Source: QHWK01 sp035315685
GTDB lineage: Bacteria; Acidobacteriota; Vicinamibacteria; Vicinamibacterales; CAVVIG01
Assembly: GCA_035315685.1 (NCBI GenBank)
Contig: DATFXR010000542.1
Span: 1-13,883, forward strand
Length of the DNA: 13,883 bases
Reading direction: 5' to 3'
A program made the position numbers and the translations under genes. Shown in pieces: positions 6,942 through 13,883 of this stretch (within the stretch, counting starts at the first letter, position 1; each line of letters begins with the position of its first letter). The notes beneath the pieces were generated by a model, which worked only from the letters and a program-made list of their open reading frames with translations, searched no databases and was not told the origin of the DNA.

Positions 6942-6958
6942 GGGCGGTTGTTCCGCCC
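6942..6958 (-). terminator. GC hairpin after the 1118-residue giant gene
   Basis: GGGCGG (6942-6947) pairs with CCGCCC (6953-6958) around a 5-base loop, 20 bases past the stop of the giant gene. There is no T-run on the - strand after it, so termination is only a suggestion from its position. Confidence 0.3.
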
Positions 6959-6977
6959 GTCTTCATCTCAGCTCGTT

Positions 6978-9900
6978 CTAGCTTCCCGCTTCGTTGAACA
7001 TCGCGGCCAGGGTGTTGTACATCGTCGCGCCGTTGGAACCGTCGGGGTCCGCAACTTCCGGCTGCGCTGTCGCCACGTCGTGGTCGGGCGGTCCGGGCCA
7101 GATGCTCTGCAGCCGGCCGAAGCCGCCCTGCTCCAGCAGATCGTGCACGACGTCGAAGGCACCGGCCGGACTGCCGAGGCGCACCCACTCGCCGCTGAGT
7201 GGCTGCCCGGCCGCCGGCGCGGGGACGTTCAGCTTCGCCGCCATCAGCGAACGACGATAGTTGCGCACCTTCGTCGAATAGCCATCGGAGATGTGGCGGT
7301 CGAATGAGGCGATGGCGGCGCTGCCGTCGAACGTCATGCCCCGGCGGCGGAAATGCGTCGTGCCGACGAGACACCAGACGTCGTCGACGATGATCGAGGT
7401 GGTGCGGATGTAGGCGACGCGGCCCGGGAACCCGACCGGGTGAAACAGCAGCACACGATCCTTGGCGGCCGCCTGCAGATCGCCGAGCGCTTCCATCCGC
7501 GCCGCGTAGTGCTGCCGGTGGAAGGTTTCGAAATTGCTGGCGTAGTCCGAGAAGCGCGGCGTGCAGATGATGACGCGCAGGTTCTTGTGTGCGGTCAGGC
7601 TGCCGGCGAGGACGGCGACCAGGTCGAGCTCGTACGGCTGCGGCGATCCCGACGGCCGCGCGGTGCGCGCGAACTGCGGCGACTCGATGTAGACCAGTTC
7701 CCGCGCCTGCGCGAAGGCGCGCCGCAGCGACCACTGCGCGTCGCGGAACCCCTGCTTGGCGGCGAAGAACTCGCGCCGCACCTGCTGCTGGAGCCGCGCC
7801 TCGTTGTTCAAGTTGATGGTGCCCGGGTCTGGCTTCGGCACGTTGATCAGCTGCGCGGCGTTCTGCAGCAGCGTGTCGAGCGTCGTGTTCTGGTCCGGCG
7901 TGTCGAAGTTCGAAAGCCACGACGTCTCGCAGCCGACAGCGACGGTTTCGAGCAGTACGCCGGTTCCGGTGTTCGTGCCGTTGGCGCTGTCATCGGGCTG
8001 GTTGAAGTTGTCGCCGCCGGTGAGCGCAATCCAGCCGTTCGTCCAGCCGCCGCCGGGCAGCGGCCGCGGGATGATCGACTGCACGCGCCGCGCCGCGTGG
8101 AGAGCGAGATCGTAGGCGAGCGCGCCGGTCACCGAGACGGCGGGCGCGTGCACGTCGGGGCCCGCCGGGTTGCCCGGATTGCCCTCTGCGTGCTGCGCCG
8201 ATCGTGCCTCGCCCGCCCACCGGCCTCCGGTAAGCAGCCCCTCCCAGAGGAGCGTCCCTGTCGGCGTTCCGCCCGTCGTGCCGGTGACTGCCACCGTTTC
8301 GAAGCGTGCCATCGTCGGCAGCCGCGGCGCCTGGCGCGGCGCCGCCTCGGATGCCAGGCTGAGCACGAGCCCGAGGAAGTCAGCCGGTTGCGCCGCCGGC
8401 GGCGTGATCGTGGTCGGGATGCCGAAGAGCGGTGACTCCGCGACGCCCTGCGCCGTCGGCGGCATCGTACCCATGATGTTGCCGGCGGCGGGGCCGAAGA
8501 AGGGCGTTGGCGGCACGGCCGCGGGTCCGGCGGCGACGTTTACGGCGAGTGCGCCAGTGAGGCGCCGCCGGCCGACGCGCGGCGCGACCACGATGTCCAT
8601 GGTCAGCACCGCCGGGTTCGGTTTCGGCTGCGCAGCGCCGAGGTTGAACGGGTTGATCAGCAGAACGTTGGTCGGAGCAAGGGCGACGGCGATGCTGGCG
8701 CCGCCGTCGCCGCGCACGAACGACGGCTCGCTGGCGTTGATCGAGTGGATCTCGACGAACTGCTGCGGGAAGATGCGCACGGTGGCGCCGTCGGGTGCGG
8801 CGCCGACGGCGAGCGTTACGACGACATCCTTGCCCGCGGTGAACGCGGCAGTCACGTTTGCGGATGTGAGACGGACAGGCGGCGCGGGGAACGCGGCGTT
8901 GGTGTTGGGCGCCGGGAACGCCGGCCAGAGAGCATTTGCCCCCGGCCCCGCCGGCGTCAGCAGCGTCTGGTCGATCACCGGTGACACGGCGAGGATCATG
9001 TTCTGCGATGGGCGATTCAGGATGCGCGTCGCCTCGCCGAGCGTCTCTGGTCCATCGACCGTGTAGTCGATGTTCACTTGGTCGCGCACTACCGGCAGGA
9101 GCTCCGGCGGAATGCGCCCGTCGTCCGGGTCGATGGTGTTGACCTGGTTCTTGGTGCGATTGCCGAGGAGATAGAACGGCGAGTCGACGACCATCACGCG
9201 ATAGAACCGCCGCGCCAGCGTTCCCTGCGCGAGCGCCGGCGGTGCCAGCGCCGTCTTGCCCATCGTGCCGTTGGTGGCGAGGCCGAAGCGCAGCGGCGTC
9301 GTGGCGCTGTTGGCGGCAACCGTGTCGCCGGCGGCCAACGTGATCAGCTGGGTGTTGATGGCAGTATTCGAGTTCGACGTGATCAGGTTCGCGCCGGGCG
9401 ATCCGATCTGCGGCGGGTTGCCGTGCGGATCGATGAAGTGCAGGAGCGTGCCCGACGCCAGCGCGGCGATGTTGGTCACGCCGCCGGGACCGTTGGCCGC
9501 CGCCGTCACGGCCGCCGGCTGCAGTCCGGGCAGCGCCGTCAACAGGTCGGCGACGAGCGCCGCAACGTAAATCGGGTCGACGATGAACCCGCGCGCGTCG
9601 TGGAACGAGATGACGCCGGTGGCGTCATCGAGTTGTTCGTCGGGGCGGTACCAGCGCGCGGCGCGGAACGCGGGCGCGTTGCGCACCAGCAGCGCCGCGG
9701 GCAGCGGCAGCGTGAGCGGCTGGCCGAGGCCGTTGTAGCGCGTCGCGCAGACGGTCTGGAGGCGACCGAACGCCTGCGGATGGAACCGCAGCACAGTGCA
9801 ATGGCCCGACACCGGCGACCCATCGACTTCGGAGAAGGCACCCGAGCGCTGGGCCGGCGTCAGCTTCAGCACCACGCGATCGTTCTGGCTGAACTGCTGC

Positions 9901-10334
9901 TTGGCCGTGCCGAGCGCGCCGCGCACGATCGTGAAGCTGTCGCCGCTGATGTTGGTGCACTCGACCGTCTCCTGCTTGCTGCCGGACGCGTTCGACAGCG
10001 TCAGCAGGATGCGGCCGCCGGCGGTCGGCGCCGGGAAAGCGCCGCCGTCGCCCTGCTTCACGGTGAGCGTCGTCGACGTCGCGGTGAGGTTGGCGGCGAG
10101 CGTCGACGCCGCGTCGGTGTAGGCGTTCTCGCGGACGCCGAGAAAGGGCGCGCGCACCACCTGGCCCAGGTCGAGCGTCAGCGCGTTGCTGTCGTACGCG
10201 TTCGCCGCAGGAGTGGCGTCGGACCAGCGCGTCGTCAGCGACACGGTGGTCAGGCCGAGCGCCGTCAGCCCGTTGTTCTGCAGGCTCTGTTGAACGGCTT
10301 GCGGGGTGAGTGTCGCGAGTTGCAGAGGCGGCAT
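6978..10334 (-). CDS. Giant protein with tail-fibre-like N-terminus and degenerate phospholipase-D-like C-terminus
   Basis: This 1118-residue protein matches no family I can name as a whole. Residues about 76-160 read TLTVKQGDGGAFPAP, then GRILLTLSN, QETVECTNISGDSFTIVRGALGT and FSQNDRVVLKL, the pattern of short beta-domains in phage tail-fibre and related structural proteins. The middle is beta-rich with Pro/Ala-rich linkers (about 450-490 and 565-660). Residues about 860-1035 resemble the second half of a phospholipase D: ELVYIESPQF (879-888), then IIVDDVWCLVGTTHFRRRGMTFD (981-1003) and YRRSLMAAKL. In HxKxxxxD the His and Lys are replaced by R977 and T979, while D984 remains, so hydrolysis is not expected. 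A weak first half may lie near GWIALTGGDNF (767-777). There is no signal peptide. The gene starts 10 bases after the upstream giant gene stops, so the two are probably one operon. The ribosome site is weak. Confidence 0.8.
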   Translation of the reverse strand: MPPLQLATLTPQAVQQSLQNNGLTALGLTTVSLTTRWSDATPAANAYDSNALTLDLGQVVRAPFLGVRENAYTDAASTLAANLTATSTTLTVKQGDGGAFPAPTAGGRILLTLSNASGSKQETVECTNISGDSFTIVRGALGTAKQQFSQNDRVVLKLTPAQRSGAFSEVDGSPVSGHCTVLRFHPQAFGRLQTVCATRYNGLGQPLTLPLPAALLVRNAPAFRAARWYRPDEQLDDATGVISFHDARGFIVDPIYVAALVADLLTALPGLQPAAVTAAANGPGGVTNIAALASGTLLHFIDPHGNPPQIGSPGANLITSNSNTAINTQLITLAAGDTVAANSATTPLRFGLATNGTMGKTALAPPALAQGTLARRFYRVMVVDSPFYLLGNRTKNQVNTIDPDDGRIPPELLPVVRDQVNIDYTVDGPETLGEATRILNRPSQNMILAVSPVIDQTLLTPAGPGANALWPAFPAPNTNAAFPAPPVRLTSANVTAAFTAGKDVVVTLAVGAAPDGATVRIFPQQFVEIHSINASEPSFVRGDGGASIAVALAPTNVLLINPFNLGAAQPKPNPAVLTMDIVVAPRVGRRRLTGALAVNVAAGPAAVPPTPFFGPAAGNIMGTMPPTAQGVAESPLFGIPTTITPPAAQPADFLGLVLSLASEAAPRQAPRLPTMARFETVAVTGTTGGTPTGTLLWEGLLTGGRWAGEARSAQHAEGNPGNPAGPDVHAPAVSVTGALAYDLALHAARRVQSIIPRPLPGGGWTNGWIALTGGDNFNQPDDSANGTNTGTGVLLETVAVGCETSWLSNFDTPDQNTTLDTLLQNAAQLINVPKPDPGTINLNNEARLQQQVRREFFAAKQGFRDAQWSLRRAFAQARELVYIESPQFARTARPSGSPQPYELDLVAVLAGSLTAHKNLRVIICTPRFSDYASNFETFHRQHYAARMEALGDLQAAAKDRVLLFHPVGFPGRVAYIRTTSIIVDDVWCLVGTTHFRRRGMTFDGSAAIASFDRHISDGYSTKVRNYRRSLMAAKLNVPAPAAGQPLSGEWVRLGSPAGAFDVVHDLLEQGGFGRLQSIWPGPPDHDVATAQPEVADPDGSNGATMYNTLAAMFNEAGS

Positions 10335-10344
10335 GGCGACTCAG

Positions 10345-13300
10345 CTAAGGAAGTTGCACGTAGTGTGCGCTGCGGCCATCGGGCGAACTGAGGTGCACGG
10401 CGATCTGTGTGAACGCGACGCGCACGAACGCATAGTACGCGTACGTCGGACCGGCGCCCGGCATGCGGCGCACACGCAGCGGGTCGACACCGGGAGGCAC
10501 CGGTCCCGGTTCGTCGAGCGGCACGCTGGCCAGCGGTAACTGGAGCACGATCGGCGGCTGCCGAACGAGGAGCGGACCGACGTGCAGCGGCGGCTGCGAG
10601 ACGGTCACGCTCAACTGGTAGACAGGCGGATCGAGCGGCGTGTCGCTCTCCCACGTGAGCATCACACCCGGCGGGCTCACGCTCGAGGTCAACACGAAGT
10701 TCTGGAGCACGGGCGCCGGCAGAATGGACCCCGGGTCGATCGTCGCGAGCTGCTCCGACGATCGGCCCAGGGGATCAGTGATGCGGATGCTGATCGCCAC
10801 CGCGTCGTTGATGTCGGCGCGGCGGATGATCGCGCGGTACTGCACCGGCTTGGTGCCGTCGATGCGCCAGGCGCCCGAGCCGCCCGCCGGCTGCGCCGCG
10901 TCGAGCTCCGCAAGCGTGCCGTCGAAGGCGATGATCGGCGGCTCGGCGGCCGGCGCACCGATACGCGTGGCGCGGATCGCGATGCGGTGCGAGCCGACCG
11001 GCGTCTTGTTCATCACCGCGGCGCTCGACCACAGCAGCAGCACGTCGGGCGGCAGCGTGCCGGGCCATTGCATCGTGATCGGCGACAGATCCGGCGGTGT
11101 CGACGGCGGCACCACCACCCAGGCGCTGCTGCTGGCCGGCGACCGCGCCGCCAGCGTGCCGCGCAGCAGGTCGTCGCCCGACCACGCGACGGCCCGGTAC
11201 CAGACGCGCTTCCACGATCCCGACGGTGTATCGGTGCCGGTCGCCTGCGCGATCGTCGTGCCGAGCGCGTCGGTGATCTGCTCCACTTGCCACGCCGGCG
11301 TCATCGCGTCGAGCGAGAGGATCGGCGGCCCCATCGTGTCGACGTGCTTCGCGGCGTCGTCCACCCGCACGCGGTGGATGTCGATGCGCTTCACGCGCGG
11401 CCCCTTGCGCGTCGTGATGTGGAGCCGCGAGCGGTAGACGTTGGGGTTCGCCGCCGTGTCCTGGAAGGCGCTGGCCTCGATGGTGGGCGACCCCGGCTGC
11501 GGCACGCGTGGCACGGCGAAGGCGTAGAGCGCCGTGCTGCTCGTCGGCCAGGCCGCCTCGACCTGTCCGGCGCTGACGCCGAGCACCACGTACACGTGAA
11601 TCGCCGTGGTGCCGCGCGGCAGCGTCACGTCGCACGACGTGCCCGTGATGACCTTGCTGTTGCGGCGTGTGAACTGGGTGCGGCGCTCCGCCGGTTTGTC
11701 GTCGAAGATGTCGCGCAGTTGGGTGAGCCGCTGGCTGAGCGTGAGCGCCGGATCGGGCTCGCCCGCGTTGACCGCTTTGCGCAGCTTCGTCTCGCTGGTT
11801 TCGTAGACGAAGTAGCCGGCGGCGCCGGCCGACGCCGACCACTTCAGCACCGCATGCGACTCGCCGGCGGCGTCGGGCAGGCTCGACAACGCAACGATAT
11901 CCGGCGCGATCACCGGTGGCCGCGGATCTGATGTGGAGATGACGCTCGGCTCCGCGCTCCATGCACCGTTGCTTTTCGGCGGGATCGCTTCCTGGCCCTG
12001 TCCCCAGAGCGCGAGGCCGACGTGACCCGTGGGACCGAAATCCAGCTCGAAGCCGGGGATGGTGACGCGGTAGCGCCGCGACTCGGCGCCTTGGGCGTTG
12101 CCGAACGTCACCAGCTGATCGCCGGGCTCGTTGAGCGCGTCAGCGTGGTCCTGCGGAATGTAGCCCGGCCAGCTCGACGTCGGTTCTCCGTTGGGACCGA
12201 GCACTGCGAAGTTCAGACTGAGCGTGGTCGCCGGAGGGACACTGATCTGCGTCTGCAGCCCGATGGGTAGCGTCGTGTCGGGTGGCGGCGCACCGTGGTA
12301 CGGTGCCGCGAACAGGCGGCCGCGGAAGCTGATCGTCTCTGGCGTCCGCAGGCGCCAGTCCCACAGGAACTCGATCACGAGGTTCGCCGTGCACTTGGCG
12401 TTCGGTGGCGTCGGGATGTTCGTGAACGTGAACTCGGCTGACACGATGCGCGGCTGGGCGACACCCGGCTGGGTCACCGCCGCGACCACCGTCGACCAGA
12501 CGCTCCACTGCCCGTAGATGTCCTGGTGGGCGGCTGCGTACTTCAGCGTTCGCCACCCGGGGTCGTTCGGGATGGGGATCTCCCGCTCCACTGCGCTCAA
12601 TCGGTTCGGCTCCGGGTCCTGCGCGCTCGTGAAATAGTTGACAGCGACGGCCAGCGGCGAGCCATCGGAGCGCCTGTTCATCACCAGACCGACGGGCGTC
12701 GCCGGCGTGACGCCGCCCTGTGCGAATGCGAACGAGCGCGCGCGGAACAGCGGGATCGGCACCGGCCGGTCCCAGGTGACGCGTACCGACGCGCGCCAGC
12801 TCGCGTCGCGGACCAGCGGGCGCAGGAACCCCATCAGCTGCTGTCCGATGTTCGACGGCACCGGCGGCGCGATTGCCTGAACCGGCGACGGCACGATAGC
12901 CGCGTATTCGACCGGCGTCCCGGTACCGAGCGGCCCCTTCTCCCAGCGCGCCGTGATCATGTAGTCGAAGTCGAGCGCCGACGGGACCGCACCCGTGCTC
13001 GAGAACGTCACCGCGTAGGCGGTGCCGAAGCCGAGCGCCAGGCAGTTGAAGCAGTCGACGGATGACGCCATGTAAGTGGACGACAGCGGTGCCACCTGCG
13101 ACGTCGTGCCCGGCTCCGACATCTGCTGGCCCGACGAATTCTCCGGCGGCGGTATCGGCTTGGCGATCTTCTTCGCCGCCTGCGTCGCCGGCGGCAGTGC
13201 GGCGATGGCCCGCAAATCGGCGAGCACCGCCGTGTTGAGATCGGTGATCAGTGCGTTCGGCTGCGGCGGGGACCACGCCGGCGCGGGCAGGCCCGCCTCG

Positions 13301-13883
13301 ATGAACGGCGCCCACCCGATCGGCGGCGCGCCGCGCGCGAGCCGCTGCTTCGCCGCCGAGATCGCATCGACGAACGCGCCGAACATTCCCTGATCGACGC
13401 CGTGCTGCCCGATCCCCTGCGCCGCCCAGTCCGCCTTCGTCACCGGCAGGCCGACATATTCCAGTTTCTGCCAGCCGGCCGCGGCTGAGAAGTCGTCGCC
13501 GCTCACGCCCCGAATGGCGTTGAAGGTGACGCCGCTGGACACCAGCAGCCCTTCGATGGCCGGCGCCGACAGCGAGACGATAACGTTGGTGCCGGAGGCG
13601 ATCGGCGCGAACGCGACGGTGGTGTTCACCCACGGGTTGCCTACCCACGCGTAGACGACACCGCCGCTGCCCGACACATCGAGCTCGACGGTCGAATAGG
13701 ATCCCTTCAGGTCCACCAGCTGAGTGCCGAAGAAGACGCCGAATTGCAGGATCTCCGCCGCGATCGGCTTTGGTCCGCGCAGCTTCTTGTCGCGCCGCCA
13801 TACGGTGAACGGCTCCGTCGGCAGCCCGAGCTCGTCCTTCAGCGTCCAGCGGAGCTCGAGCACCGTCGGCAGGTTGGCCGCCG
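10345..13883 (-). CDS. Giant beta-rich, fibronectin-III-like multidomain protein (N-terminus outside window)
   Basis: The frame is open through the right edge, so at least the 5' end is missing; about 1179 residues are visible. The GTG at 13863 is internal, because codons before it (AANLPTV) continue the same domain. I do not recognise a named family. The protein looks like a string of beta-sandwich modules. Fibronectin-III-like segments include LELRWTLKDELGLPTEPFTVWRR at the edge, AVLKWSASAGAAGYFVYETSE (671-691 from the GTG), a segment with RVWYRAVAWSGDD (886-898), and GVMLTWESDTPLDPPVYQLSV (1066-1086). Between them lie a Pro-rich linker (about 195-260) and a CFNC motif (271-274) followed by FDYMITARW. 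There are no evident enzyme motifs or membrane segments. The stop codon at 10345 lies 10 bases before the start of the next giant gene. A structural, adhesive or scaffold role is an inference from domain type only. Confidence 0.72.
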   Translation of the reverse strand, partial: AANLPTVLELRWTLKDELGLPTEPFTVWRRDKKLRGPKPIAAEILQFGVFFGTQLVDLKGSYSTVELDVSGSGGVVYAWVGNPWVNTTVAFAPIASGTNVIVSLSAPAIEGLLVSSGVTFNAIRGVSGDDFSAAAGWQKLEYVGLPVTKADWAAQGIGQHGVDQGMFGAFVDAISAAKQRLARGAPPIGWAPFIEAGLPAPAWSPPQPNALITDLNTAVLADLRAIAALPPATQAAKKIAKPIPPPENSSGQQMSEPGTTSQVAPLSSTYMASSVDCFNCLALGFGTAYAVTFSSTGAVPSALDFDYMITARWEKGPLGTGTPVEYAAIVPSPVQAIAPPVPSNIGQQLMGFLRPLVRDASWRASVRVTWDRPVPIPLFRARSFAFAQGGVTPATPVGLVMNRRSDGSPLAVAVNYFTSAQDPEPNRLSAVEREIPIPNDPGWRTLKYAAAHQDIYGQWSVWSTVVAAVTQPGVAQPRIVSAEFTFTNIPTPPNAKCTANLVIEFLWDWRLRTPETISFRGRLFAAPYHGAPPPDTTLPIGLQTQISVPPATTLSLNFAVLGPNGEPTSSWPGYIPQDHADALNEPGDQLVTFGNAQGAESRRYRVTIPGFELDFGPTGHVGLALWGQGQEAIPPKSNGAWSAEPSVISTSDPRPPVIAPDIVALSSLPDAAGESHAVLKWSASAGAAGYFVYETSETKLRKAVNAGEPDPALTLSQRLTQLRDIFDDKPAERRTQFTRRNSKVITGTSCDVTLPRGTTAIHVYVVLGVSAGQVEAAWPTSSTALYAFAVPRVPQPGSPTIEASAFQDTAANPNVYRSRLHITTRKGPRVKRIDIHRVRVDDAAKHVDTMGPPILSLDAMTPAWQVEQITDALGTTIAQATGTDTPSGSWKRVWYRAVAWSGDDLLRGTLAARSPASSSAWVVVPPSTPPDLSPITMQWPGTLPPDVLLLWSSAAVMNKTPVGSHRIAIRATRIGAPAAEPPIIAFDGTLAELDAAQPAGGSGAWRIDGTKPVQYRAIIRRADINDAVAISIRITDPLGRSSEQLATIDPGSILPAPVLQNFVLTSSVSPPGVMLTWESDTPLDPPVYQLSVTVSQPPLHVGPLLVRQPPIVLQLPLASVPLDEPGPVPPGVDPLRVRRMPGAGPTYAYYAFVRVAFTQIAVHLSSPDGRSAHYVQLP

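Noticed and set aside
6559..7920. 453-codon - strand frame bridging the giant gene and the sigma-54 activator
   Set aside because: It would need to override two better-supported genes (PLD-like domain and first GAF domain), and it carries no motif of its own.
7353..8435. 360-codon open frame on the + strand antisense to the 1118-residue giant gene
   Set aside because: Arg-rich, low-complexity translation with no recognisable motif; a shadow of high GC at third codon positions.
9078..10391. 437-codon open frame on the + strand spanning the junction of the two giant genes
   Set aside because: Extreme Arg content and no motifs; the opposite strand has better coding evidence, including the tail-fibre-like module.
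10582..11931. 449-codon open frame on the + strand antisense to the fibronectin-III-like gene
   Set aside because: Arg/Gly-rich translation without domains, opposite a clear beta-rich protein.
12140..13801. 553-codon alternative frame on the - strand inside the partial giant gene
   Set aside because: The Arg/Ala/Gly-rich product lacks the aromatic and Val/Leu/Ile pattern of folded strands seen in the chosen frame.
1..13883. CRISPR arrays, tRNA or rRNA genes, insertion sequences, integrases
   Set aside because: Looked for by eye; no regularly spaced repeats, cloverleaf-like segments, rRNA-like sequence or transposase motifs were found.

Overview
The window is GC-rich and reads as a piece of an Acidobacteriota chromosome, probably class Vicinamibacteria. 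This is an inference from the mix of families: an Oar-type TonB-dependent outer-membrane receptor, a remnant of an SBBP (beta-propeller repeat) secreted protein, small solitary STAS proteins, and an FhlA-like sigma-54 activator with several GAF domains. No tRNA, rRNA, CRISPR array, insertion sequence or integrase was found.

Layout. One gene lies on the + strand: the C-terminal half of a TonB-dependent receptor (1-1503). Everything else runs on the - strand. From right to left these are: a giant beta-rich, fibronectin-III-like protein that is open at the right edge (10345-13883); a second giant protein of 1118 residues (6978-10334), which starts 10 bases after the first one stops; an 872-residue sigma-54-dependent activator (4223-6841); an aldo/keto reductase-family protein (3127-4101); two small STAS-domain proteins (2705-2977 and 2303-2671); and a short SBBP-repeat gene broken by an in-frame TGA (1619-2071). 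The receptor and the broken gene converge on a 115-base gap that holds two GC-rich hairpins.

How the parts may work together. The sigma-54 activator carries an intact GAFTGA motif, so it should activate sigma-54 promoters. Two candidate -24/-12 promoters lie just downstream of it on the same strand, a good one ahead of the STAS pair and a weak one ahead of the reductase. This suggests a small local regulon. Several proteins look like catalytically or regulatorily silent versions of their families: the reductase has lost Lys and His of its catalytic tetrad, both STAS proteins lack the phosphorylatable serine, and the phospholipase-D-like domain of the 1118-residue giant has lost the His and Lys of its HKD motif.

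The least explained part is the pair of giant genes that fills half the window. The first is an array of beta-sandwich domains. The second joins a phage-tail-fibre-like N-terminal segment to Pro/Ala-rich beta regions and a degenerate phospholipase-D fold. Neither protein visibly carries a signal peptide, although the true N-terminus of the first lies outside the window. They are the best candidate for an undescribed system, possibly a phage-tail-derived or surface assembly, but its function cannot be read from this sequence.
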